64,000 nt of DNA from an uncultured Lachnospiraceae bacterium (GTDB lineage: Bacteria; Bacillota; Clostridia; Lachnospirales; Lachnospiraceae), in the NCBI GenBank assembly GCA_947626745.1, contig CANQTF010000001.1, positions 124,001-188,000 on the forward strand, written 5' to 3'. Below the pieces are notes generated by a model. The model saw only the letters and a program-made list of their open reading frames with translations. It was not told where the DNA came from and did no database searches. Each line of letters starts with the position of its first letter. The first letter of the stretch is position 1. The position numbers and the translations under genes are program-made. Shown here one piece after another: positions 17,831 through 27,060 of this stretch.

Positions 17831-20143
17831 ATGTTCAGAGACGATTTCGTGTGGGGCGTTGCCAGCAGCGCCTATCAGATAGAGGGCAAAGATCCGCAGG
17901 ACGGCGCCGGTAAGATGATATGGGATACCTTTGCGGAGGAGGGCCATATCGCCGACGGCAAGAACGCGGCCGTCACCTGCGACCATATGCACAGATACCG
18001 CGACGATTACAGGCTGATGCGTCTTCTCGGCATCAAGGCTTACCGCTTCTCGGTCAATTGGAGCAGGATCATGCCGGAGGGGACCGGCAGAGTGAATGAA
18101 AAGGCGATCGCGCTCTACAGGGATATGATCGCGGCGATGAAGGAGAACGGCATTACGCCCTATCTGACGATGTATCACTGGGAGCTGCCCCAGGCATTAC
18201 AGGACAGAGGCGGCTGGCTGAACGAGGAGTCGATCCTGTGGTTTGCGGAATATGCGAAGGTGATCGCCGAGAATTTCACCGATATCTGCGAGTATATCGT
18301 GACGCTGAACGAGCCCCAGTGCTTCGTCGGGCTGGGCCACCTGACCGGCACACATGCGCCCGGCATGAAGCTGCCGTTGGCCGACACGTTTCAGATCGCG
18401 CACAACGCCATGCGCGCGCACGGACAAGCCGTCATTACGCTGCGCAGATATGCAAAACGGCCGATCAAGATAGGCTATGCGCCCACCTGCAGCATAGCTT
18501 ATCCGGAGAGCAATAAGCCCGAAGATATCGAGGCCGCGAGGAAAGTGCTGTTCTCGTTCTACGGGCCTCTGGATAACTGGACTTGGAATGTGGCATGGTT
18601 CAACGATCCGGTCTTTCTCGGCAGATATCCCGAGAGCGGGCTTGCAAAGTTCAAGGAGTATCTGCCCGAGATCACCGATGAGGACATGAAGCTGATCTCT
18701 CAGCCTATCGACTTTATGGGGCAGAACATCTACAACGGCTATATTATCCGCGCGGGCGAGGACGGCGAGCCGGAATTTGTCGCATCGCCGGCGGGTGCGC
18801 CGAAGACGGCGGCCAACTGGCCTGTGACGCCGGAATGTCTGTACTGGGGCGTGCGTTTTATCTATGAGAGATATCATATGCCGATCTACATAACCGAGAA
18901 CGGCATGTCCTGCCATGATCTGGTATCCGCCGACGGTCAGGTACACGACCCGAACAGGATCACTTTCCTGGACCGCTATCTTTCCGCACTGCAGTGCGCG
19001 GGCGACGACGGCGCGGACATCAGAGGGTATTTCCTGTGGACTTTCCTAGACAATTTCGAGTGGGAAAAGGGGTTCAGCGAACGGTTTGGCATCGTCCATG
19101 TGGATTTTGCCACGCAGAAGCGCATTGTCAAGGATTCCGCGTTCTGGTATCAGAAAGTGATGGAGTCAAACGGCGCATATCTGTCCGTCAATCGGACCGC
19201 GAGGCCGATACTCTTTTTTGAGCCGGTATTCAAGGAACGTGTCTGGGGCGGCCACCGCCTCGGCAGGGATTGGAATTACGATGTCCCGAGGGACGGGATC
19301 GGCGAATGCTGGGGGATCAGCGCGCACCCGGAGGGCGACTGCACGGTGAGGGAAGGCGTTTATCGGGGCATGACGCTGTCCGCACTGTGGCGCGAGAAAC
19401 CGGAGCTGTTCGGCAATATAGCTGCGGACAGGTTCCCGCTGCTTGTCAAGATATTGGACGCCGCCGCGGACGTGAGCATTCAGGTGCATCCGGATGACGC
19501 CTATGCGATGACCCATGAAAACGGATCCCTCGGCAAGAGCGAATGCTGGTATGTGTTGGACTGTGACGAGGATGCGCGGCTGATCTTCGGGCACAATGCC
19601 AATGACAGAGCGGAGCTGGAAGAGATGATCCGCGGCGGCAGATGGAAGGAGTTGATCCGTGAACTTCCCGTACACAAGGGAGATTTTATCCAGATCGATC
19701 CCGGAACCGTACACACCACGCTCGGCAGTGTCCTGATCCTCGAGACACAGCAGAGCAGCGACATCACATACCGTCTCTACGACTATGACAGGCTGGTGAA
19801 CGGAAAACCGCGCGAACTGCATATCGACAAAGGGCTCGATGTCATTACGGTGCCGGCGAAGCCTGTGGAGGAGAGCGTCCGCGCGACGGCGGGACTGCCG
19901 GAGAATCAGATGAATCTGCTGATCTCAGACGCATTCTACAAGGTGTGGAAGCTGGATATCACACGGCCGACCGCAATCGAGCAGACACATCCGTTTCTGA
20001 TCATGAGCGTTGTCAGGGGCGACGGCCTCATCAACGGTCAGATGATCCGCAAGGGCGATCATTTTATCCTGCCGTGCGGTTACCAAACGGTAATGCTGCA
20101 GGGAGATATGAGCCTGATCGCCTCCACCGTGCCGGAGGGGTGA
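17831..20143 (+). CDS. fusion: GH1 beta-glucosidase and class I mannose-6-phosphate isomerase
   Basis: 770 residues with two complete enzyme modules. Residues 1-445 are a GH1 glycosidase: NH2-terminal FVWGVASSAYQIEG, acid/base Glu161 in TLNEPQ, nucleophile Glu356 in ITENGM. From about residue 453 a class I phosphomannose isomerase follows: PVFKERVWGGHRL, the zinc motif QVHPDD (His about 553), KSECWYVLD and GTVHT. The join (YLSVNRTARPIL) has no stop and no ATG, GTG or TTG with a ribosome-binding site, so it reads as one polypeptide. GH1 releases glucose or glucoside-6-phosphate; the isomerase interconverts mannose- and fructose-6-phosphate. A TACAAT element lies at about 17,786. Confidence 0.88.
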   Translation: MFRDDFVWGVASSAYQIEGKDPQDGAGKMIWDTFAEEGHIADGKNAAVTCDHMHRYRDDYRLMRLLGIKAYRFSVNWSRIMPEGTGRVNEKAIALYRDMIAAMKENGITPYLTMYHWELPQALQDRGGWLNEESILWFAEYAKVIAENFTDICEYIVTLNEPQCFVGLGHLTGTHAPGMKLPLADTFQIAHNAMRAHGQAVITLRRYAKRPIKIGYAPTCSIAYPESNKPEDIEAARKVLFSFYGPLDNWTWNVAWFNDPVFLGRYPESGLAKFKEYLPEITDEDMKLISQPIDFMGQNIYNGYIIRAGEDGEPEFVASPAGAPKTAANWPVTPECLYWGVRFIYERYHMPIYITENGMSCHDLVSADGQVHDPNRITFLDRYLSALQCAGDDGADIRGYFLWTFLDNFEWEKGFSERFGIVHVDFATQKRIVKDSAFWYQKVMESNGAYLSVNRTARPILFFEPVFKERVWGGHRLGRDWNYDVPRDGIGECWGISAHPEGDCTVREGVYRGMTLSALWREKPELFGNIAADRFPLLVKILDAAADVSIQVHPDDAYAMTHENGSLGKSECWYVLDCDEDARLIFGHNANDRAELEEMIRGGRWKELIRELPVHKGDFIQIDPGTVHTTLGSVLILETQQSSDITYRLYDYDRLVNGKPRELHIDKGLDVITVPAKPVEESVRATAGLPENQMNLLISDAFYKVWKLDITRPTAIEQTHPFLIMSVVRGDGLINGQMIRKGDHFILPCGYQTVMLQGDMSLIASTVPEG

Positions 20144-20157
20144 ACAGCGCAGATCAC

Positions 20158-20191
20158 GCCGGCTTCTGTGTCAGGCCGGCTTTAGCATTTT
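20158..20191 (+). terminator. weak hairpin after the GH1-ManA fusion
   Basis: GCCGGC (20158-20163) pairs with GCCGGC (20175-20180), followed by a broken T tract. It may attenuate rather than stop transcription before the esterase gene. Confidence 0.4.
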
Positions 20192-20203
20192 GGGAGGAGA
20201 AAC

Positions 20204-21016
20204 ATGAACTACCAAACTTATGACATGAGCGTTGCCGGAAGTGTCGGTGTGCCCACGCTTACCACTTATCTGATCGACACGCCGGACGGGCTTCTCATTG
20301 AGGAGCGTCCGCTGGTTCTGATCTGTCCGGGAGGAGGGTACAGTCACGTTTCCGTCAGGGAAGGGGAATTTCTGGCGCTGCAGTTTCTGGCGGCCGGCTT
20401 TCACGCGGCCGTTCTGCGCTATTCCGTTGCGCCGGCGGTCTATCCGGCCCAGCTTCTGGAACTTGCAAAGGCGGTGAAGCTATTGCGGCGGCACGCGAAA
20501 GAGTGGCGCATAGCGGCGGATAGGATACTCGTGCAGGGATCTTCTGCGGGCGGGCATCTGGCGGCCTCTCTCGGCTGTTTTTGGCGGGAAGACTTTCTGT
20601 GGCAGACGGTGGACGCGAAAAATGCGGAGGAGCTCCGGCCTGACGGCATGATCCTGAGTTATCCGGTCATCACGGCAGGGGAGTTCGCGCACAGGGATTC
20701 GTTTGTCAATCTGCTCGGGGACAGATATGAAGAGCTGCGCGGCAGGATGTCTCTGGAAGAGCAGGTGAGCGAAGATACGCCGCCGACTTTCCTGTGGCAT
20801 ACCTATGAAGACCAGGCGGTACCTGTGGAAAATTCTCTGCTTTTTATGCAGGCGCTCAGAAGAGCGGGCGTTCCCTTCGAGGGGCATATCTATCCCAGGG
20901 GCTGCCACGGCATCGGACTCGGCACGGAACTGACGTGCTCCGTGGGCGGCAAGGAACTGCAGCCGGAGGTGAGTACTTGGATCGGACTTGCCGCAACGTT
21001 TGTAAAGAATCTGTGA
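20204..21016 (+). CDS. alpha/beta-hydrolase, carbohydrate-esterase-like
   Basis: 270-residue cytoplasmic alpha/beta-hydrolase of the BD-FAE/xylan-esterase type. The oxyanion motif CPGGGYSHVS lies near residue 45, the nucleophile Ser about residue 114 in GSSAGGH, then a late Asp in the HTYEDQAVP region and the catalytic His in RGCHGIGL. Such enzymes remove acetyl or feruloyl groups from plant-derived oligosaccharides after import. Its position right after the GH1-ManA fusion suggests joint sugar use. GGGAGGAG precedes the start. Confidence 0.78.
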   Translation: MNYQTYDMSVAGSVGVPTLTTYLIDTPDGLLIEERPLVLICPGGGYSHVSVREGEFLALQFLAAGFHAAVLRYSVAPAVYPAQLLELAKAVKLLRRHAKEWRIAADRILVQGSSAGGHLAASLGCFWREDFLWQTVDAKNAEELRPDGMILSYPVITAGEFAHRDSFVNLLGDRYEELRGRMSLEEQVSEDTPPTFLWHTYEDQAVPVENSLLFMQALRRAGVPFEGHIYPRGCHGIGLGTELTCSVGGKELQPEVSTWIGLAATFVKNL

Positions 21017-21047
21017 CAACAGACTTTTAGGCAGGGATCCGCTTACG

Positions 21048-22412
21048 ATGATGAGACCAAAAATCCACTTGCATTTATCTACAACACAGACGATACTGCT
21101 CAGCTTCTTTCTTGCCATACTGGCGGGCAGTCTGCTGTTGGCGCTTCCGATAAGCGCCGCGGACGGGAAGCCGGTATCGTATATCGACGCGCTTTTCACG
21201 GCGACGACTTCCGTGTGCGTGACGGGGCTCGTGACCGTGCCGACAGTCTCCGCATGGAGCGTCTTCGGGCAGGCAGTAATCCTGATCCTGATACAGATCG
21301 GCGGGCTCGGGGTCATTACGATCCTCACGGGACTGCTGATCGGTCTGCACCGCAGGATCGGCATCGGCGACAGGATGCTGATCCAAGATGCCTTTAACCT
21401 GAATACCCTGTCGGGCATAGTCAAATTTATCCGCAAGGTGCTGATCGGCACTTTTGTGGTGGAAGGGCTGGGCGCGCTTCTGTACATGACGGTGTTTGTG
21501 CCGGAATACGGGATACGCGGCATATGGATATCCGTCTTTAACGCGGTGTCGGCCTTCTGCAATGCGGGTATGGATATCCTGGCCGAGGACAGCCTGTGCA
21601 GATATGCCCTGAACCCTATGGTGAACTTCGTGACATGTATCCTTGTGGTATTCGGCGGCATCGGCTATATCGTCTGGTGGGATGTGATCAGGGTCATGAA
21701 AAACGGACGGAAACGGAACACGAAGCTATGGCGCGACCTGACGCTCCACAGCAAGATCGCGCTGTCGGTCACGGGGCTGTTGATCCTTGCCGGGGCCGCC
21801 GCCGTTTTTGTCTTCGAGTATGATAATCCGCTGACGATGCAGTCGTATACGCTGCCGGAAAAGATCATGGCATCTCTTTTTCAGTCGGTGACGACCAGAA
21901 CGGCGGGATTTGCGACGATACCGCAGCAGGATCTGACGAACGCCTCCGCGCTTGTATCGCTCCTGCTGATGTTCATCGGCGGTTCGCCGGTGGGAACGGC
22001 GGGCGGTGTCAAGACCGTGACGGTGGCAGTACTGCTCGTCTCGGCCTTTGCCGCAATCCGCAATCGCGAGGACGCCTCGCTTTTTGGCAGGGCGATCCCG
22101 AAACATGCGATCAGCAAGGCGGTGGCGGTCGTGTGCATGTCGTTCCTCATCGTGTTCCTCTCCACTGTGCTCCTGTCTGTCTGTACCGAAGCGGACGCAT
22201 TGGATATCGCCTATGAGACGGTCAGCGCGACGGCGACCGTGGGCCTGTCAAGAGATCTGACCGCGTCGCTTGGGATATGGGGAAAACTCATCATCATCGT
22301 GACGATGTATTTCGGCCGCGTCGGCCCTATTTCTCTGGTCATCGCTTTTCACACGAGAAGAGAAAACAGCAATCTTATCAAGGATCCGACAGAGGAGATC
22401 AGCGTCGGCTGA
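21048..22412 (+). CDS. ktrB: Ktr/Trk-type potassium uptake channel subunit
   Basis: 454-residue membrane protein of the TrkH/KtrB family with four M1-P-M2 repeats. Pore-loop motifs are seen as TTSVCVTGLV, VSAFCNAGMD, VTTRTAGFAT and TATVGLSRDL, which form the K+ selectivity filter. It ends 23 bp before ktrA, its cytosolic gating ring, giving a complete KtrAB-type system. Confidence 0.9.
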   Translation: MMRPKIHLHLSTTQTILLSFFLAILAGSLLLALPISAADGKPVSYIDALFTATTSVCVTGLVTVPTVSAWSVFGQAVILILIQIGGLGVITILTGLLIGLHRRIGIGDRMLIQDAFNLNTLSGIVKFIRKVLIGTFVVEGLGALLYMTVFVPEYGIRGIWISVFNAVSAFCNAGMDILAEDSLCRYALNPMVNFVTCILVVFGGIGYIVWWDVIRVMKNGRKRNTKLWRDLTLHSKIALSVTGLLILAGAAAVFVFEYDNPLTMQSYTLPEKIMASLFQSVTTRTAGFATIPQQDLTNASALVSLLLMFIGGSPVGTAGGVKTVTVAVLLVSAFAAIRNREDASLFGRAIPKHAISKAVAVVCMSFLIVFLSTVLLSVCTEADALDIAYETVSATATVGLSRDLTASLGIWGKLIIIVTMYFGRVGPISLVIAFHTRRENSNLIKDPTEEISVG

Positions 22413-22435
22413 TACGGGAAAGAGAGGAAAGAAAG

Positions 22436-23086
22436 ATGGGAAGAAACAGATCATATGCGGTCTTTGGGCTTGGCAGATACGGACGGGCGGTCGCGAAGGA
22501 GCTTGTCGTGAACGGCGCGGAAGTGCTCGCGGTCGATATCGACGAAAATCTTGTCAACGACGCGATCACCGATATCCCGTACTGTAAGTGTGCGGACGTG
22601 ACGGACGCAGAGGTGGTCAGGCGGCTCGGCATCGCCAATGTGGACGTGGTGATCATTGCTATGGCGACCAATCTGGAGGCCAGCGTCATGGCTGCGATGC
22701 TGTGCAAGGAGATTGGCGTCAAGACCGTGATCGCCAAGTGCTCCAGTGAGATGAACTGCCGTATCCTGAGCAAGGTGGGAGCGGACAGGGTCGTCTTTCC
22801 GGAGAGCGAATCGGGGATCCGTCTGGCGAAAAATCTTCTGAGTTCCGGCTTCGTCGATATCGTGGAGCTTGCCAGAGACGTGTCCATGATTGAGCTGGAG
22901 ATCCGGCCGGAGTGGGCGGGCAGGAATCTGATCGAGCTGGATCTCAGAAAGAAGTACGGGATCAATGTGGTGGCGATCCTGCACGGGGGCAGCGTCTGCG
23001 TCAACATCGATCCGGCGCAGCCGCTTGCGGAGGATGCGCGTCTCATCGTGATCGCGAATCCGGCGAAGCTTAATAAGCTGATCTGA
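22436..23086 (+). CDS. ktrA: Ktr/Trk system regulatory subunit
   Basis: 216-residue RCK protein. The N-terminal Rossmann domain has VFGLGRYGRAVAKEL and the acidic VDIDE that binds the ribose of nucleotide ligands; the C-terminal TrkA_C domain runs from about residue 135. It forms the octameric ring that gates KtrB in response to ATP/ADP, and in many Firmicutes c-di-AMP binds the C-terminal domain. AGAGAGGAAAG precedes the ATG at 22436. Confidence 0.9.
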   Translation: MGRNRSYAVFGLGRYGRAVAKELVVNGAEVLAVDIDENLVNDAITDIPYCKCADVTDAEVVRRLGIANVDVVIIAMATNLEASVMAAMLCKEIGVKTVIAKCSSEMNCRILSKVGADRVVFPESESGIRLAKNLLSSGFVDIVELARDVSMIELEIRPEWAGRNLIELDLRKKYGINVVAILHGGSVCVNIDPAQPLAEDARLIVIANPAKLNKLI

Positions 23087-23112
23087 AAAATACGAACGAG
23101 GGATATACGCTT

Positions 23113-23568
23113 ATGGAGAAAGCGGGGCAGAGGGAAGCGATGACAAGGCCGCATGCAAAAGGGATTTTGAAACATCTGAAAAGAATCGCTCTGGTATTCG
23201 TGTCGGCGCCGCTGCTCCTGATAGGCCTCCTGATCCTCTATGAGGTGTTCGGCATGTGCGTCAATCATCTTGCCACCAGAAGACAGACGCAGCAGTTGAT
23301 GGCCGAACTGCAGACGGAAGTATCCGATATAGAATTCATAGACATATATTCCGAAACGGGCAATACGTCAGGCACGGGGAATCATGTAGACTGTCTGTCG
23401 TCCGTTACCTTTTCGACCCTGATGCCGCTGGCGGAGCTGGAGGACAGATTATATCGGCACTATAGCTATAATGAGTGGTCGTGTTACCTGTCACAGACAG
23501 AAGAGGGCTATTATCGCTTTTACCTCAATACGTCCGCCCCGTTTGCGGATAACATAGAAGGACACTGA
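23113..23568 (+). CDS. hypothetical single-pass membrane protein
   Basis: 151 residues. A basic N-terminus is followed by one strong membrane helix (about residues 25-47, LVFVSAPLLLIGLLILYEVF) and an extracytoplasmic domain with many Asp, Glu and Tyr residues. No conserved family is recognised. It lies 26 bp after ktrA and before a terminator, so it is probably the last gene of the ktr transcript. Confidence 0.6.
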   Translation: MEKAGQREAMTRPHAKGILKHLKRIALVFVSAPLLLIGLLILYEVFGMCVNHLATRRQTQQLMAELQTEVSDIEFIDIYSETGNTSGTGNHVDCLSSVTFSTLMPLAELEDRLYRHYSYNEWSCYLSQTEEGYYRFYLNTSAPFADNIEGH

Positions 23569-23604
23569 TCCCGGATCAAGCTATTTTCATGCATATCCGT
23601 TTTG

Positions 23605-23637
23605 AACCGCGCGTCGGCCATACCCGCGCGGTTTTTT
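23605..23637 (+). terminator. intrinsic terminator
   Basis: AACCGCGCG (23605-23613) pairs with CGCGCGGTT (23625-23633), ending in a run of six T. It closes the ktr transcript. Confidence 0.88.
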
Positions 23638-23738
23638 CTGTGCCTGAAACCAAATCAAACGCTTTGCCGTCTAATGACTGTAAGACGCGAGAGGATGCCC
23701 GATCCCGCCTTACGGTATACGCGCGTAGGAGAAGAACG

Positions 23739-24245
23739 ATGAACAGCAGCGAGATGAAATTGTTGGTCAAGAGAGCGCAGCGGCATGACCAAGACGCATT
23801 TACCGAACTGATGCAGCGACATATGAAGGATATGTACCGGACGGCTATCGCGATCCTGATGCATGAGGAGGACGCGGCGGACGCCATGCAGGACACGATC
23901 CTCACCTGTTGGGAGAAGCTGGATACGCTGAGGAAGGCGGAGTATTTCAAGACGTGGATGACGAGGATCCTCATCAATCACTGTTACGATATCCGCAGGG
24001 CGTATCCGGTCTGCGGGGATCTTGCACACTGTGAGGAGAAGCCTGTGTGGGACGAGTACAATCTGGAATTAAAAGAGGCATACGCCTCTGTAGATGAGCG
24101 CTACCGTCTGCCTATGGAGCTTTATTACAGTCAGGGCTTCAAGGTGCGGGAGATCGCGCAGATGCTCGCCCTGCCGCAGAATACCGTTAAGACCCGGCTT
24201 GCCAGAGGCAGGAAGCAGATCGAGGCGTATTACCGGGAAACATAG
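23739..24245 (+). CDS. ECF-type RNA polymerase sigma factor
   Basis: 168-residue extracytoplasmic-function sigma factor. Region 2 (residues 10-75; DAFTELMQRHMKDMYRTA, DAADAMQDTILTCWEKL) binds the -10 element and core enzyme; region 4 (residues 110-165; PMELYYSQGFKVREIAQML, NTVKTRLARGRKQ) reads the -35 element. GTAGGAGA precedes the ATG at 23739. The next gene encodes a membrane protein in the usual position of the anti-sigma factor. Confidence 0.9.
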   Translation: MNSSEMKLLVKRAQRHDQDAFTELMQRHMKDMYRTAIAILMHEEDAADAMQDTILTCWEKLDTLRKAEYFKTWMTRILINHCYDIRRAYPVCGDLAHCEEKPVWDEYNLELKEAYASVDERYRLPMELYYSQGFKVREIAQMLALPQNTVKTRLARGRKQIEAYYRET

Positions 24246-24305
24246 TGTGAAAGAGCACACTGATATGCTGATGCAGGAAAAGGCAGAACGTTAAGGAGGA
24301 GAAAA

Positions 24306-25595
24306 ATGGCGGGGACAGAGAACAGGAAGCAAAAGGAGATATTTCCCGTAGAGACAGAGTTGTCGGAGATCGTGCGTCGGAAAACAGACTGCGCTTTTGA
24401 GAGGATCAGACAGGAGGAGAGCGGTTTGAAGAAAATGACAGAGAAAAGAACAGGATCTGCAGGAAAGAGAAAAGAAAATACCATGGGCCGGAGGTTCCGC
24501 GTGCCGGCAGCCGCCGTCGCGGGCGTCTGTCTCTTGGCCGTGAGCAGCATCAGCGTGGCGGCAGCCCTGCACCACTATTGGGGCAGAGGTATGAACGAGG
24601 TGCTGCAGGCCTCCGAAGAACAACAGCGGGAGCTGGTGGAGCAGGGGATCGCAAAAGTGTATGAAACGCAGCAGGAAAGCAAGGTGCAGGACGACGGGAA
24701 AAAGAGCGCAGAAGATGCGGCTTCGGACGCGCTTGCCGTGACCTGCGACGGCGTGACGATCGCGCCGGAGACGATCGTCGCGGACGAGAAGTTTGCTTAT
24801 CTGTCTTTTCGCATCTCGGGTTTTCAGGCGGAGGCGTGGGAGGAGGTGTCGGCGGGTCTGACGGAGATCTATCTGGCTGACGATCCCGACGGAGAGAAGC
24901 ATTGGGTCAATATGTCCGGCCATATCTATAACGGGATCACCGCCGACGAAGAGGGAAATCTGGTGTATGAGGACGGAACGCCGGTGGCGTACGACGAGAA
25001 AGGCAGAACCCTCAACCGTTATACCGACGAGAACGGCGATCTGTCATTTGTGATTCGGGCAAGCATCGGAAACAGAGGAGGCTCACAGGACTCTCTGCTT
25101 GGCAGGACGCTTCATATAGGATTTCAGGACGTCAAGGCGATAGAGTATACCACAGACGCTGCCGGGCATCACAAACCTGTTATTCAGTCGTGGGCAAGCG
25201 GCAAGTGGGAGTTTGACATTGCTCTCCCGGATGTGAGCGCGGCGGAGCATATCGCAGTGGGGCAGCCGGTGGAAGGCACGGCTTTTACCGTGGAGAGCAT
25301 CGATCTCTCGCCGATCTCCGTTCAGGTAAATTATGAGGTGAACGGGGCGCCGGAGGCGGAGTTTGATGAAAACGGCGTCCCGACAGTCAAAAGCCTGATC
25401 CTTCGGGACGGCACGAGGCTTCCCTTTATGGCGGGAACCGACGGAAGCGGTTATATGAACAGCACGAAGACCGGCGCGCGGGATATGGCCAGCTTCGACC
25501 GGGTGGTCGATGTGGACGAGGTCGCTGGGCTGATCCTCTCTGTCTGGAACGGCGGGAACGAGTACCGGACAGTGGATGTGATGCTGCCGCAGTAA
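24306..25595 (+). CDS. DUF4179 membrane protein, probable anti-sigma partner
   Basis: 429 residues. A charged cytoplasmic N-terminal segment of about 60 residues is followed by one membrane helix (VPAAAVAGVCLLAVSSISVAAAL) and a large extracytoplasmic region whose first part matches DUF4179. Genes of this type nearly always follow ECF sigma factors in Clostridia and are thought to hold the sigma factor at the membrane. AAGGAGG precedes the start. The anti-sigma role is inferred from position and topology. Confidence 0.75.
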   Translation: MAGTENRKQKEIFPVETELSEIVRRKTDCAFERIRQEESGLKKMTEKRTGSAGKRKENTMGRRFRVPAAAVAGVCLLAVSSISVAAALHHYWGRGMNEVLQASEEQQRELVEQGIAKVYETQQESKVQDDGKKSAEDAASDALAVTCDGVTIAPETIVADEKFAYLSFRISGFQAEAWEEVSAGLTEIYLADDPDGEKHWVNMSGHIYNGITADEEGNLVYEDGTPVAYDEKGRTLNRYTDENGDLSFVIRASIGNRGGSQDSLLGRTLHIGFQDVKAIEYTTDAAGHHKPVIQSWASGKWEFDIALPDVSAAEHIAVGQPVEGTAFTVESIDLSPISVQVNYEVNGAPEAEFDENGVPTVKSLILRDGTRLPFMAGTDGSGYMNSTKTGARDMASFDRVVDVDEVAGLILSVWNGGNEYRTVDVMLPQ

Positions 25596-25618
25596 AAGGT
25601 ATAGAAGGACGATAGAAA

Positions 25619-25660
25619 AAGAGAGCGTGACGGGTGCGTCAGGCTCTCTTGTCCGCTTTT
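25619..25660 (+). terminator. intrinsic terminator of the sigma/anti-sigma operon
   Basis: AAGAGAGC and the following GTGACG (from 25619) pair with CGTCAG-GCTCTCTT (ending 25650) with one bulged position, followed by GTCCGCTTTT. Confidence 0.7.
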
Positions 25661-25787
25661 CAGAAGAGAGGATAAAATAAATGCAAAAGAGGCATAAAAT
25701 ATAAATGATCGCCATCAAAGCGCCGATATCTATTTCGGGCAGACGCGCTCCGGTTTAAGAAATGTATTGCAGGTATTGGATGAGAGT

Positions 25788-26156
25788 ATGGAACTAAAGA
25801 AACTCAACAGAGATTTTACAATATGCAAGGTCGAGGATTATTCGCTTGTCGATCTTGACGCAGAATATAGCTTCTTGGGAAAAACAGATGAGGAAAGATC
25901 TCTCGTGTGCAGCACGGAAGATGTTCCCGCCAATGTCCTTCGGCGTGACGACGGCTGGAAGGGATTTCGTGTGCAGGGAGTTTTAGATTTTGCACTGGTC
26001 GGCATACTGTCTAAGATCTCAACGACCTTGGCAGACAACGGTATTCCAATCTTTGCGGTATCGACTTATGACACGGACTATATTTTTGTAAAAGACGAAA
26101 ATTATCAGAAGGCATTGAAAGTTCTCGAACAGGCGGGATATCAGATCGCGGACTGA
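25788..26156 (+). CDS. ACT-domain protein
   Basis: 122 residues with a C-terminal ACT-like fold of the CASTOR type (FRVQGVLDFALVGILSKISTTLADNGIPIFAVSTYDTDYIFVK). Such small proteins probably bind amino acids; a specific ligand is not known. The ATG at 25788 is used, although its ribosome-binding site is weak and an in-frame TTG at 25767 is possible. It lies 31 bp before the flavodoxin gene. Confidence 0.75.
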   Translation: MELKKLNRDFTICKVEDYSLVDLDAEYSFLGKTDEERSLVCSTEDVPANVLRRDDGWKGFRVQGVLDFALVGILSKISTTLADNGIPIFAVSTYDTDYIFVKDENYQKALKVLEQAGYQIAD

Positions 26157-26187
26157 CAACTTCGGCGTTATAAGCAAGGAGGCCAAA

Positions 26188-26679
26188 ATGAAAACACTTG
26201 TCGTATATTATTCTCAGAGCGGAAACGCCCAGTGGATGGCGGAGCGGATATCCTCCGCGCTTTCCGCAGACATGCTGCGGCTTGTGCCGAAGAAGGCATA
26301 TCCGGAGAAAGGGTTTGGAAAATATTTCTTCGGCGGCGGCAGCGCCGTCATCAAGGAAGCGCCGGAGCTGGAACCGTACCGTGTGGAAACGGGGCAGTAC
26401 GACCAGATCGTATTCGTGACGCCGGTCTGGGCGGGAACGGTCACACCGCCGCTTCGGACTTTTATCCAGACGGAGGATCTGTCGGGGAAACGCTTCGCGT
26501 TTGCGGCATGCAGTCTGGGCGGCAGCGCCGAAAAAACGTTCGCAGCACTCAGATCGCTTCTGGGCGTGACCGGCGATGTGCCGACCCTGTGGCTCGTCGA
26601 GCCGAAACGAAAACCGCAGCCGGAGAACGAAAAGGCGATCGAAGAGTTCTGCAGGAAGCTAATTGGTACTGTGAAATAG
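26188..26679 (+). CDS. flavodoxin family protein
   Basis: 163 residues. The FMN phosphate loop YYSQSGNAQWMAERI lies at residues 7-21, followed by the FVTPVWAGTVTPPLRTFI segment typical of flavodoxin/NAD(P)H-oxidoreductase-like proteins. It should carry electrons or reduce small quinone-like substrates in the cytoplasm. AGGAGG precedes the start. It is the last GC-rich core gene before the AT-rich accessory region. Confidence 0.85.
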   Translation: MKTLVVYYSQSGNAQWMAERISSALSADMLRLVPKKAYPEKGFGKYFFGGGSAVIKEAPELEPYRVETGQYDQIVFVTPVWAGTVTPPLRTFIQTEDLSGKRFAFAACSLGGSAEKTFAALRSLLGVTGDVPTLWLVEPKRKPQPENEKAIEEFCRKLIGTVK

Positions 26680-26750
26680 GCAATATTAAGAATAACTATC
26701 AATTCAGACAGCTGCACAATTATAACGGCACATACAGTTTGAACTGAATC

Positions 26751-26804
26751 TGAAAACGAAAAATTCAGCATCATATAGCAACCGAAATATACAATGATTT
26801 GATG
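26751..26804 (+). repeat. 54-bp dispersed repeat, copy 1
   Basis: Matches 37831-37884 at 48 of 54 positions without gaps; both begin TGAAAACGAAAAATTCAGCA. In copy 2 one frame is an open protein tail (ENEKFSIIQQPQFTML then stop), while the copy here has a stop inside that frame, so both are probably remnants of the same lost gene end. The 70 bases between the flavodoxin stop and this repeat hold nothing recognisable. Confidence 0.75.
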
Positions 26805-26969
26805 TCTGCCGTTTTATGTATTGGATTTGGGTATTTATTAGCTTTTGTGGGAAGGAGTATACCAACAATTATAAATGTATGGATCAATGCGATTTTATTT
26901 CCATGTATTCAATTAGTTATTATTGGATTGATAATTTATGGGAATTCCAATAGTAATAAAAAAGAATAA
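26802..26969 (+). CDS. possible small two-helix membrane protein
   Basis: 55 codons from ATG 26802 to TAA 26967. The product has two hydrophobic helices (SAVLCIGFGYLLAFVG and WINAILFPCIQLVIIGLIIYG) and a polar NSNSNKKE tail. The start sits at the end of the dispersed repeat and has no convincing ribosome-binding site, so it may be the 3' remnant of a larger membrane protein. Confidence 0.35.
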   Translation: MSAVLCIGFGYLLAFVGRSIPTIINVWINAILFPCIQLVIIGLIIYGNSNSNKKE

Positions 26970-27060
26970 AAACCATTGTTTTATAGATGTGTAAAAGCTA
27001 TAATTTGAACAGCAAATGATGTTTTTATATGAGGGGCGTTATGGATGAGGATAAGAAACT

